This document shows positions 1-5,940 of a DNA stretch of 7,435 nucleotides, in pieces. The notes beneath the pieces were generated by a model that made no database searches, was not told the DNA's origin, and saw only the letters and a list, made by a program, of their open reading frames with translations. Location of the stretch: contig CAYNJW010000023.1 in assembly GCA_964397665.1 (NCBI GenBank), positions 1 to 7,435 of the forward strand, read 5' to 3'. Every line of letters starts with the position of its first letter. The stretch's first letter is position 1. The translations under genes and the position numbers were made by a program. Source of the DNA: CAYNJW01 sp964397665 (GTDB taxonomy: Archaea; Nanobdellota; Nanobdellia; Pacearchaeales; GW2011-AR1).

Positions 1-33
1 TATTACAGTTTTTGTTGTTTTTATCTTTTTCAT
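1..33 (-). CDS. Possible 5' end of a gene leaving the window
   Basis: On the minus strand an ATG at 33-31 opens a frame that stays open to the window edge and reads MKKIKTTKTVI. It starts one base after the stop codon of the TrmB-like gene, a spacing typical of a co-transcribed downstream gene. No Shine-Dalgarno is visible, and eleven lysine-rich codons in AT-rich DNA could be chance. No function can be assigned. Confidence 0.35.
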   Translation of the reverse strand, partial: MKKIKTTKTVI

Positions 34-34
34 T

Positions 35-823
35 TTATTCTTTTTCCCAAGCTAGCTCAAACATGTATGCCAGAGAGTTTGTAAAAAATTCTGAATTAAT
101 CCAAATTCCATGGTCAAAATCTTCATGAACATTATTTGGTCGCATTGTGAAGATTAATTCTTTTCTGTCAACAATTGCAAATCTTGCGTTAATTTTTCTT
201 GCACGCATTTCAACACCGAATTTTTTACTTAATTTAATTGCTTCTTCACCATCATCAGATACAATTACTTTCAAGTCTATTTTTCTTTTTTTAAGTTTTA
301 AGAATAAATCTCTGAACATACTTTGTTTAGTGTTCAATTCAAATGCGGAAGTTGCTAGATATACTGAGTACATTCCACTTTCGATTGTAGTTCTTATTTG
401 GCTGTATAAATTATTTCTTCCTTTAATGGCTGTTGACATTTCAGCATTTTTTATCGGTGCAATTCCTTCAGTATGTAGGTTTTGTAGTTCTTCATATTCA
501 GAAGTATCTTTTAATTTTGATAAAATTTCAACTTTTTCATCAGCATATTTTTTAGCATTATTTTTCAATTTTTCAATTACTTCTTCAGGTTTTACAGCTA
601 AGTATTTCACAGGTTTACCTATTTTTTCAATAGCAAAGCCTCTTTTTTCTAATCCTTCTAAAACATCATAAGTTCTTGATCTTGGAACTCCAGACATTTC
701 AGCAATTTGACCAGCACTTGATATTCCTTTAGTTAATAAAGCAAGCCAAACTTTTGTCTCATAGATATTTAAGTCAAAATAATCCTTTATCTTTTTTACA
801 AGTTGTTCGTTTATTGCGCTCAT
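35..823 (-). CDS. TrmB-family winged-helix transcriptional regulator
   Basis: This 262-residue protein looks like a TrmB-family DNA-binding regulator. Residues about 15-80 form a winged helix-turn-helix: a YETKVWLALL-type first helix, an AGQIAEMSGVPRSRTYDVL turn and recognition helix (37-55), then a wing ending near KYLAVKPEEV. A charged helical linker (81-115) probably dimerises. Residues about 120-262 resemble the TrmB C-terminal region with the PLD-like fold, including KIDLKVIVSDDGEEA, RFAIVDRKELIF and the terminal aromatic helix. Family members sense sugars or other small molecules, or act as global regulators; no effector can be read here. The start is the ATG with MSAINEQL, about 58 bases downstream of a TATA box. 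The gene lies downstream of the presenilin-like protease on the same strand but is 122 bases away with its own likely promoter, so co-regulation is only possible. Family call is firm; target genes are unknown. Confidence 0.9.
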   Translation of the reverse strand: MSAINEQLVKKIKDYFDLNIYETKVWLALLTKGISSAGQIAEMSGVPRSRTYDVLEGLEKRGFAIEKIGKPVKYLAVKPEEVIEKLKNNAKKYADEKVEILSKLKDTSEYEELQNLHTEGIAPIKNAEMSTAIKGRNNLYSQIRTTIESGMYSVYLATSAFELNTKQSMFRDLFLKLKKRKIDLKVIVSDDGEEAIKLSKKFGVEMRARKINARFAIVDRKELIFTMRPNNVHEDFDHGIWINSEFFTNSLAYMFELAWEKE

Positions 824-877
824 TTTAATTATTATTTTTTGTTACCATTTTATAATAAACAATACAACTATTATTGG

Positions 878-885
878 TTTATAAA
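878..885 (-). promoter_or_regulatory. TATA box for the TrmB-like gene
   Basis: The octamer TTTATAAA is a textbook archaeal TATA element. It lies about 58 bases before the ATG, so a start near 855 would give a leader of roughly 30 nt. Two copies of GTTAC on the plus strand (841-845 and 914-918) flank it and might be operator half-sites, but that is weak. Confidence 0.5.
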
Positions 886-924
886 TGTTTCTATTTGTTG
901 TCTTTTACAAGGGGTTACAATATT

Positions 925-929
925 AAAAA
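925..929 (-). terminator. Short T-tract behind the presenilin-like gene
   Basis: On the minus strand a run of five T lies about 17 bases past the stop codon, with further T-rich sequence around it. Archaeal termination can occur at such tracts, especially with aCPSF1, but this one is short and no hairpin precedes it. Confidence 0.3.
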
Positions 930-945
930 GATTTATATTCGAGGT

Positions 946-1818
946 TTAATAAAATATTATTCTCCATAAAGCAAGACTTGCGAAAATACCGAAGCTGATG
1001 AAAGGCATTGCTGGATAAAATTTCGTTTTTTCAGATATTAAAAGTAAATAAGTTAGTCCGAAAAATGCTCCAAAGATTATGAATATTGCAGGGATTATCG
1101 AGGAGAATGCAGACATAAATACTCCAGCAGTGATTATTGGGAAAATTACATCTCCACCACCTAACATTGCAACTCCTACTTTTATTCTTTTTAATTTGTT
1201 AATTTTTTTGCTTTTTTTTGCTTTTTTAATTAATTCTTTTTGCTTTTTTGTTAATGAAGGTATTAAGAATCCTCCAAAGATTCCAACTTCTTCCATTTGA
1301 AATTTTGCCATTTTTTGCATTATCCCTGAATGCCATACAGCCCAAACATCATACAGAGATATTAAAACTAATAGGATAATTATTGACCAAACTGTTAAAA
1401 CAGATATAAAAATTGCAGCGATTCCAGGGTAAATTAATAACTCTGTGAGATTATGTAAGTATTTATTAGGTTTGAAAAGTTTTAGTAGTGCTAGTATAGT
1501 TGCAATACAGAGTGCAAGATACCAAAGATTAAATCCTAACTTTATTAAGATTGCATTAAAAGACAAGAATAGGGCAATAATTACGACAAGAATAAACCAA
1601 ATTCTCATTACAATTTTTTGTTTATATTTCATTAAAAGCATAATTATTAAGATTGTAAAGATTAATGAAGGTATTAAACTAGCTGGTGAAGTTTCTTCAT
1701 TTATCAAATAAGCTGGAAGACCGTTTTGATTGTAAAGATTTATTACAAAAAGACCCATAAACTGGGTTAATATGAACATTCCAAGGATGGTGAGTGTTAT
1801 GCCTGTTCTATGTTTCAT
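946..1818 (-). CDS. Presenilin/signal-peptide-peptidase-like intramembrane aspartyl protease
   Basis: This 290-residue polytopic membrane protein carries the three signatures of archaeal presenilin/SPP homologues (PSH, peptidase family A22). They are a YD motif at Y156-D157 inside a hydrophobic helix, GGGD at 220-223 (the GxGD catalytic motif), and PAMP at 269-272, equivalent to the PAL motif. D157 and D223 are the predicted catalytic aspartates. About nine membrane segments can be drawn: 8-26, 47-64, 70-91, 97-113, 125-141, 142-162, 213-235, 238-262 and 266-288. The family cleaves transmembrane helices within the membrane, typically leftover signal peptides or membrane regulators. The loop between the two catalytic helices holds a lysine-rich stretch (about 191-213) with some thirteen lysines, probably cytoplasmic. 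The start codon sits about 36 bases downstream of a TATA-like element. The substrate is not evident from the neighbours. Confidence 0.9.
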   Translation of the reverse strand: MKHRTGITLTILGMFILTQFMGLFVINLYNQNGLPAYLINEETSPASLIPSLIFTILIIMLLMKYKQKIVMRIWFILVVIIALFLSFNAILIKLGFNLWYLALCIATILALLKLFKPNKYLHNLTELLIYPGIAAIFISVLTVWSIIILLVLISLYDVWAVWHSGIMQKMAKFQMEEVGIFGGFLIPSLTKKQKELIKKAKKSKKINKLKRIKVGVAMLGGGDVIFPIITAGVFMSAFSSIIPAIFIIFGAFFGLTYLLLISEKTKFYPAMPFISFGIFASLALWRIIFY

Positions 1819-1828
1819 TTTTTAAAGA

Positions 1829-1848
1829 TTCCTAAGAAGTTATAGGAA
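1829..1848. promoter_or_regulatory. Perfect 6-N8-6 dyad at the protease promoter
   Basis: TTCCTA (1829-1834) and TAGGAA (1843-1848) form an exact inverted repeat with an 8-base spacer. It lies between the minus-strand TATA-like box (1849-1858) and the protease ATG, covering the predicted start of transcription. That position suits an operator for a dimeric repressor. Binding is inferred from symmetry and location only. Confidence 0.35.
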
Positions 1849-1858
1849 CATATATTTT
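1849..1858 (-). promoter_or_regulatory. TATA-like box for the presenilin-like gene
   Basis: AAAATATATG on the minus strand is centred about 36 bases before the ATG, implying a leader of about 10 nt. It is less canonical than the plus-strand box beside it. Confidence 0.4.
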
Positions 1859-1873
1859 GAACTATGACTATCC

Positions 1874-1882
1874 TTTTAAATA
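1874..1882 (+). promoter_or_regulatory. TATA box of a leaderless promoter (gene at 1902)
   Basis: TTTTAAATA is centred about 24 bases before the ATG at 1902. Archaeal transcription usually starts about 25 bases past the TATA centre, so the mRNA should begin at or within a base or two of the start codon. This fixes the start choice and explains the missing Shine-Dalgarno. Confidence 0.6.
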
Positions 1883-1901
1883 TTGGGATATTAGTTTTTG
1901 A

Positions 1902-2396
1902 ATGATTAAGAAGAAATTGTATGTTGGTAGACCAATTAATTTATATTTGTTTGAGAAAGATAAAATAAAGGATAAAGAATTTATAAAATTTGTAAGAAAA
2001 GAATTTCCAAATTATGATATTGAAGATCCAAATCAGAAAAAACATTCAAAAGGTTATTTGAAGTATAAATCTAAAATTGGAGAAGAATATCTTGGTAGGC
2101 AGATTACTAGTGGGATGGATTATTATTTCTTTGAGGTTTTACCTTTCGTTGATGCAGGGTTATTTTTACCATTTAGGGATGGGATGTTTGGCAAAGGTGT
2201 TTTTACAGAGGCTTTAAATCTCCATTCAAATGGGAAAAAGATATTCGAAGCCAATTTCAATTGGGAAGATTCAAAAGATTTAATTAGTTTTCCATTAAAG
2301 ATAGATTATAAAAGATGCTTAACTATTGAAGAAACAAGAAGTAGGATTTATACTGATGGTGATTTTAAAAAAGGATTAAAAAGTTATTTTTATTAA
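1902..2396 (+). CDS. Uncharacterised protein, possibly nucleoside 2-deoxyribosyltransferase-like fold
   Basis: I do not recognise this 164-residue protein as a named family. Its layout resembles the nucleoside 2-deoxyribosyltransferase/DUF4406-like Rossmannoid group. There is an N-terminal strand with a small loop, LYVGRPIN (6-13), and a helix then strand ending in DIEDPN (39-44). An acidic-hydrophobic strand, VDAGLFLPFRDGMFGKG (83-99), follows. Next comes a helix holding E103 in GVFTEAL, then NGKKIFE (110-116). In true NDT enzymes a glutamate in this helix is the catalytic nucleophile, so E103 would be the candidate. The tail contains LTIEETRSRI (140-149) and an aromatic end, SYFY. There is no signal peptide or membrane segment, so it is probably cytosolic. 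It is transcribed divergently from the protease and convergently with aCPSF1, so context gives no role. The reading frame is convincing; the fold assignment is tentative and substrate unknown. Confidence 0.85.
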   Translation: MIKKKLYVGRPINLYLFEKDKIKDKEFIKFVRKEFPNYDIEDPNQKKHSKGYLKYKSKIGEEYLGRQITSGMDYYFFEVLPFVDAGLFLPFRDGMFGKGVFTEALNLHSNGKKIFEANFNWEDSKDLISFPLKIDYKRCLTIEETRSRIYTDGDFKKGLKSYFY

Positions 2397-2400
2397 AGTT

Positions 2401-4290
2401 TTATTTTAATCTTATTGTTTCTAAATTCTTTGGAACAATAGTTTCAATTTTATAAGACTTGTATACACTTGAAGCAAAGTCTAAAGATTTTGAAACTTCT
2501 CCATGATTTATAATAATCTTTTTAGGTTTCGGTGTTAAGTTATTTACAAAAGCCATTAGCTCATTTCTTGAAGAATGTGCTGAAAATCCAGAGATAGTTC
2601 GAGATTCTAATCTAATTGGAGTTATTTCTTTTTTACCTTGAACTTCAAAAGTTGTTTCTTTTAATCCTTCTTGGATTTGTCTTCCTAATGAGCCCACACC
2701 TTGATAACAAACAAAACAAAGACCATTTTTTGCATTGTCTGCAAATTCTCTTAAGTATTCTACTGAAGCTCCACCAACAAGCATCCCAGAGGTAGCTAAA
2801 ACAACACAAGGACCTCCTTCAATAACTTCTTTCCTTTCTTGTGCAGAACCAACCTGTTTAAATGTTTTAGATAGGAAAGGATTTTTATCTTGGAATACTG
2901 AGTTTTTCAAAGATCTTGATAAAAAGTCTGGATAAGCAGTATGGATTGCATTAATATCCCAAATCATCCCATCGATATAAACTGGTACTTTTGGGAGTTT
3001 TCCATTTTGCATAGCATCTTCTAAAACTAACATTGTTTCTTGAGCTCTTCCAAGACCTAGTTCGGGAATTAATATTTTTCCGCCACGTTCGATAACATCA
3101 TTAATATAATCAATTAATTCTTGTTCAGATTCTTTTCTTGGTGGTGCAGTATTATCTTTTCCACCATAAGTGGATTCTATTTGAATTGATTCAAGTCTTG
3201 GAAAGTAAGAGTTTGCAGGTTCAAGTAATCTTGATTTACCAAATTTAGAGTCTCCAGTATAAACAAAGTTATGTAATCCATTACCAATATTAAAATGTAT
3301 CATTGCAGAACCAAGAGTATGACCTGCGTTATTCATAGTTATTCTAATATCTGGTGTAATGTCTGTAACTTCCCCATAATTTAAGCAAATTGAATGTTTT
3401 ACCATTTCTCTAACATCTCCAGAATTAAATAAGGGTGTTGCAGCTTGTTTATATGCCACACCAATAAAATCTAAAGATAATAATGCAGCTATGTCTCTTG
3501 TTGGAGGAGTCATATAGACAGGACCTTTGTAACCCATTTTATATAAATAAGGGAGCAAACCAACATGATCCAAGTGTGCGTGGGAAATTACTACAGCATC
3601 AATTGTACTTATATTAAATTCTGGAATTTCAAAATGTGGGAATTTTTTAGCACCTTGAGAAGAAACATCAATTCCACAATCAATTAAGATTCTAGACTCA
3701 GGAGTAGAAAGTAAAAAAGATGACCTTCCAACTTGTCTTGCACTTCCTAATGCTGTGATTCTTACCCATTCTTCTTTTTTCTCAGGATCCCAATCTCTGT
3801 AGATTTTTTCTCCTATTTTATTTAAGAATTTTTTTCTTTGAGTGTTATTTGCATATAAAACTGAACGTACATTTTCAGTAATTTTAGATTTAATTGCAGC
3901 ACTTCTTTGAACAAGGGGTGCCCACATTATTTTATTTTTAATTTCTTTCAACAAAGATCCACCTTGTCCGATAATTAGTCCAGGTTTTTTACCTTCAATA
4001 ATCACAACGCTTCTTTGGATATCAAAGATTATTTTTTCTAATTCAGCTTCTTCAGGAACAATTTCTCGAATTGCTTTTTCTGCATTTTCTTTATTCATTA
4101 GAATTTTTGAATCTGCTCTTAGTTCAATTCTTTTTTTTATTGTTGAAACTACTTTTTTTATTTCTAAATCGCCTTCTCGTAAGAATGTTGGATCTGAAGT
4201 GTAAACTACTATATTCGCGCCTTCAAATATTGTTGAGCTAATAACTCCCTTCGGCAATTCTTGCTCGATTTTTTTTAAGATGTCTGTCAT
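2401..4290 (-). CDS. aCPSF1: aCPSF1/FttA: KH-KH-MBL-beta-CASP ribonuclease and transcription termination factor
   Basis: The 629-residue protein has the full architecture of archaeal CPSF1, homologous to eukaryotic CPSF73. Residues about 1-140 hold two KH-like domains, the second with GQGG at 108-111 in GLIIGQGG. The metallo-beta-lactamase domain starts near 177 with ALGSARQVGRS. It carries the metal motif HAHLDH (237-242), H324 in HTLGSAM, and D347 in YTGDSKF. The beta-CASP insert includes STYGG (373-377) and ELGLGRAQETM (410-420). The C-terminal part carries the histidine motifs GFSAHSS (H572) and INHGE (H596). The family cleaves RNA 5' of or within U-rich stretches and drives genome-wide termination in archaea. 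It follows psmB by 12 bases, so the two are surely co-transcribed, as in other archaea. Its stop codon lies four bases from the stop of the convergent gene. All predicted zinc-binding residues are present, so it should be active. Confidence 0.97.
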   Translation of the reverse strand: MTDILKKIEQELPKGVISSTIFEGANIVVYTSDPTFLREGDLEIKKVVSTIKKRIELRADSKILMNKENAEKAIREIVPEEAELEKIIFDIQRSVVIIEGKKPGLIIGQGGSLLKEIKNKIMWAPLVQRSAAIKSKITENVRSVLYANNTQRKKFLNKIGEKIYRDWDPEKKEEWVRITALGSARQVGRSSFLLSTPESRILIDCGIDVSSQGAKKFPHFEIPEFNISTIDAVVISHAHLDHVGLLPYLYKMGYKGPVYMTPPTRDIAALLSLDFIGVAYKQAATPLFNSGDVREMVKHSICLNYGEVTDITPDIRITMNNAGHTLGSAMIHFNIGNGLHNFVYTGDSKFGKSRLLEPANSYFPRLESIQIESTYGGKDNTAPPRKESEQELIDYINDVIERGGKILIPELGLGRAQETMLVLEDAMQNGKLPKVPVYIDGMIWDINAIHTAYPDFLSRSLKNSVFQDKNPFLSKTFKQVGSAQERKEVIEGGPCVVLATSGMLVGGASVEYLREFADNAKNGLCFVCYQGVGSLGRQIQEGLKETTFEVQGKKEITPIRLESRTISGFSAHSSRNELMAFVNNLTPKPKKIIINHGEVSKSLDFASSVYKSYKIETIVPKNLETIRLK

Positions 4291-4302
4291 TTTATAAAAA
4301 TA

Positions 4303-4944
4303 TTAATCTAATTTCCAAGTTTTATCTTCTACTTTTTCAATTTTATCATTTGTAATTGTCCAAACTTCATAACCAATTCCTGATGCTGGGTCTCTTCCAG
4401 ATGAACCACGAATACATCTTTTTGCTAGTTCAATTCCTTCTTTTAATGTAATTTCTTTTTTATATTCTGTATCTAATATTGCATTTACATGTGTCATTCC
4501 AGAACCATCTATCTTATAGGTATCTATTTCTCTTAAGATTCCATCAGCCCCAATGTCAAATAATTTTGTTTTTCCATCTTCTTTTCCAGCCATTATAAAA
4601 CCAATTACACCACCAGATTGTAAAGATTGTAATGCAACATGAGCAAATAAATTTGCAATTTCTTCAATACTTACTTTTCTTTTCTCTCTTAATTCTTTTA
4701 GTTTAATTTCTGATTTTAACATTTTTATTGCCCTAATGGCAAAGGTAGCAGTTCCAGCAATAGTCATAATTATATTTTCATTAAATTTTTTTATTTTTTC
4801 CATTTCTCCAGCAATGTATGCAACGCCACCATTACCACCGTAAGTTGCTTTTTTATCTGCAGCTAAAACAATTCCTTCAGAAGTCATAATTCCAATTGTG
4901 GTTGTTCCAGTTTTCAAAAGATTTTTTTTAGTTTCGTCATCCAT
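4303..4944 (-). CDS. psmB: Proteasome beta subunit (20S core, N-terminal threonine protease)
   Basis: The 213-residue protein is the catalytic beta subunit of the archaeal 20S proteasome. A short propeptide of 13 residues ends in KTG, and cleavage there would expose T14 in TTTIG as the catalytic threonine. D30 in LAADKKAT matches Asp17 of the Thermoplasma enzyme. The Lys33 equivalent is best aligned at K50 in MEKIKKF, four residues later than a gapless count predicts. The extra residues fall in the glycine-rich loop YGGNGGVAY (35-43). GSG at 147-149 and RDPASG at 184-189 complete the active-site region. It acts in the cytosol with alpha rings and an AAA unfoldase, none encoded here. It is the first gene of an operon with aCPSF1. 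No Shine-Dalgarno is visible before the ATG. The family call is firm; the insertion should be checked by alignment. Confidence 0.96.
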   Translation of the reverse strand: MDDETKKNLLKTGTTTIGIMTSEGIVLAADKKATYGGNGGVAYIAGEMEKIKKFNENIIMTIAGTATFAIRAIKMLKSEIKLKELREKRKVSIEEIANLFAHVALQSLQSGGVIGFIMAGKEDGKTKLFDIGADGILREIDTYKIDGSGMTHVNAILDTEYKKEITLKEGIELAKRCIRGSSGRDPASGIGYEVWTITNDKIEKVEDKTWKLD

Positions 4945-4962
4945 TTTTAATAAATATGCTTA

Positions 4963-4977
4963 GAATTAAATTAATTC
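4963..4977. promoter_or_regulatory. 15-bp perfect palindrome upstream of psmB
   Basis: GAATTAA-A-TTAATTC is an exact dyad lying 19-33 bases before the psmB ATG. It could be an operator or part of the core promoter of the psmB-aCPSF1 operon. It is almost wholly A/T in very AT-rich DNA, so chance is a serious alternative. Confidence 0.25.
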
Positions 4978-5179
4978 ATAAGAACTTATATTTTTTTAAT
5001 GTTTTTTTTATTTAAAAGTCTTTTGGTATAAGTTTTTTATATCTTGGTTTTTTATTTATTAAAGTATTTGGAAGATTTATATCTAATTTTAAGTAATATT
5101 CAATTATCCTTTTTAACTAATTTTTATATTAATTTTTTAGTTTTATCATTTTAAAGTAAGTATTTCTTCCTACAGAACG

Positions 5180-5188
5180 CTTAAAAAC
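5180..5188 (+). promoter_or_regulatory. TATA box of a leaderless promoter (aIF2 beta)
   Basis: CTTAAAAAC is centred about 25 bases before the ATG at 5209, so transcription should start at the start codon. The absence of a Shine-Dalgarno fits a leaderless message. Confidence 0.55.
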
Positions 5189-5208
5189 TATTATTACATT
5201 TAAAATTT

Positions 5209-5610
5209 ATGAATTATGAAGAAATGTTGTCAGATGTTCTTGAAAAGGTCGATACCACAATTGTTTGTGAAAGGTTTGAGATAAAGAAAGTTGAAGGGCA
5301 TCATGAAGGATTGAAAACTATTATTACTAATTTTGTAACTGTTTCAAATTGTCTGAGAAGAGACCCAAGTCATATTTCAAGATATTTATCTAAGGAATTG
5401 GCAGCGCAAGTCGAAGTAAAGGGAGATAGATTAATAATTAACAGAAAAGTTTCGAGTAAACAAGTTAATGAAAAAATAGAGAAGTATACATCATATTATG
5501 TTATTTGTGGAACTTGTAAAAAACCAGATACGGAGATTATTAAGGACGGTGGGAAGATTTACTTGAGATGTCTTGCTTGTGGAGCTAAAAAGGAGATTCA
5601 CAATATCTAA
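5209..5610 (+). CDS. eif2b: Translation initiation factor aIF2, beta subunit
   Basis: The 133-residue protein matches archaeal aIF2 beta in length and layout. An N-terminal helix (1-14) serves to bind aIF2 gamma. A central alpha-beta core contains TIITNF (38-43), CLRRDPSHISRYLSKEL (48-64) and RLIINRKV (74-81), and a C-terminal zinc ribbon follows. Four cysteines, C100, C103, C121 and C124, form the CxxC pairs. In the aIF2 heterotrimer it assists delivery of initiator Met-tRNA to the small subunit; alpha and gamma are not in this window. It is the first gene of a unit with the zinc-ribbon gene that starts 23 bases after its stop. The start is fixed by the TATA spacing and by the conserved N-terminal helix. 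Nothing is missing compared with the family. Confidence 0.96.
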   Translation: MNYEEMLSDVLEKVDTTIVCERFEIKKVEGHHEGLKTIITNFVTVSNCLRRDPSHISRYLSKELAAQVEVKGDRLIINRKVSSKQVNEKIEKYTSYYVICGTCKKPDTEIIKDGGKIYLRCLACGAKKEIHNI

Positions 5611-5620
5611 TTAAATGAAT

Positions 5621-5627
5621 AGGAGGT
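5621..5627 (+). promoter_or_regulatory. Strong Shine-Dalgarno for the zinc-ribbon gene
   Basis: AGGAGGT ends six bases before the ATG at 5634. It is the only strong ribosome-binding site I see before a gene in this window. It sits before an internal operon gene, whereas promoter-proximal genes appear leaderless. Confidence 0.85.
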
Positions 5628-5633
5628 TAAAAG

Positions 5634-5849
5634 ATGGCAATAACAGGTTACTGTATGAAATGTGGTAGAGAAAATAAGGACAATGGTAGAAACAAAGTTC
5701 TTAAAGATGTTAAGATGACTATGACATCCCGTGGTGGTTATATGGCAAAAGGTAAATGTCCAGATTGTGGGACAACAGTTTGTGCTATAATGGGAAAAGA
5801 TAAAGCATTAAAAGCAGTTGAAGATGGTGAAGCTGAAAAAGCTTACTAA
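5634..5849 (+). CDS. Small DUF5679-type zinc-ribbon protein
   Basis: This 71-residue protein has two cysteine pairs, C7-x2-C10 (YCMKCG) and C42-x2-C45 (CPDCGT), plus C50. They frame a positively charged central segment (20-40) with VKMTMTSRGGYMAKGKCP. This matches the small archaeal zinc-ribbon family DUF5679, whose members have YCVKC near the start and CPxCGT near the end. The function of that family is not established; nucleic-acid or ribosome binding is a reasonable inference from the fold and basic charge. The acidic tail, VEDGEAEKAY, is less typical. It is translated from a strong Shine-Dalgarno, is co-transcribed with aIF2 beta, and is followed by a hairpin terminator. This ties it to translation by context. 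High expression is suggested by the ribosome-binding site, but not shown. Confidence 0.88.
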   Translation: MAITGYCMKCGRENKDNGRNKVLKDVKMTMTSRGGYMAKGKCPDCGTTVCAIMGKDKALKAVEDGEAEKAY

Positions 5850-5863
5850 TTTCATTCACATTT

Positions 5864-5903
5864 AACTTCTTTAGGGAGAAGTTTTTTTGTTTTTTTTATT
5901 TTT
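5864..5903 (+). terminator. Hairpin plus T-tract terminator after the aIF2 beta unit
   Basis: AACTTCT (5864-5870) pairs perfectly with AGAAGTT (5877-5883) around a TTAGGG loop. T-rich sequence follows directly, with runs of seven and eight T broken by single other bases up to 5903. It looks like a bacterial intrinsic terminator. In archaea the T-tract alone can suffice, and aCPSF1 would help. The stem is only modestly stable. Confidence 0.7.
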
Positions 5904-5909
5904 CAAAGC

Positions 5910-5919
5910 ATATTTAAAC
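5910..5919 (+). promoter_or_regulatory. TATA box of a leaderless promoter (DUF424 gene)
   Basis: ATATTTAAAC is centred about 26 bases before the ATG at 5941. This supports 5941 as the start and argues against the upstream in-frame ATG at 5887, which would place the promoter and T-tract inside the gene. Confidence 0.65.
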
Positions 5920-5940
5920 TTAAAGTTTTTTTTAGATTTT

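Larger units (their letters stand above)
4945..5208. promoter_or_regulatory. Divergent AT-rich intergenic region, psmB / aIF2 beta
   Basis: This is the largest gap in the window (264 bases). It contains many T-tracts and several TATA-like strings. For psmB on the minus strand, ATATAAG (about 4984-4990) and TTTTAAATA (about 5010-5018) are both candidates; I cannot choose between them. The aIF2 beta box sits at the right end. A 6-bp inverted repeat, AACTAA (5115-5120) with TTAGTT (5137-5142), is too weak to call an RNA. No open frame longer than about ten codons was noticed, and no tRNA-like fold. Confidence 0.5.

Noticed and set aside
147..671. Plus-strand open frame opposite the TrmB-like gene
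   Set aside because: It is low-complexity (F/S/L-rich) and lies wholly opposite a well-supported gene; it is the usual antisense shadow.
841..918. GTTAC repeats flanking the TrmB TATA box as an autoregulatory operator
   Set aside because: Only five bases are shared and there is no dyad symmetry; kept as a remark on the promoter rather than a finding.
1079..1711. Two plus-strand open frames opposite the presenilin-like gene
   Set aside because: The opposite strand carries YD, GxGD and PAL-type motifs in one intact frame, and the plus-strand peptides show no recognisable domain.
2735..2935. Plus-strand open frame inside aCPSF1
   Set aside because: Lies opposite conserved beta-CASP sequence, has no promoter or ribosome-binding site, and resembles nothing.
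5115..5142. Inverted repeat AACTAA/TTAGTT in the psmB-aIF2 beta gap as a possible small RNA
   Set aside because: Only six weak pairs around a 16-base loop, with no flanking promoter and T-tract arrangement.
5184..5327. 14-base exact direct repeat AAAACTATTATTAC in the aIF2 beta promoter (5184-5197) and coding region (5314-5327)
   Set aside because: In DNA this AT-rich, exact 14-mers recurring within 7 kb are expected by chance, and one copy encodes conserved protein sequence.
5887..5940. Upstream in-frame ATG giving an 18-residue extension (MFFLFFKAY...) of the DUF424 protein
   Set aside because: The extension is encoded by the terminator T-tract and the TATA box, and the family's normal N-terminus begins at the ATG at 5941.
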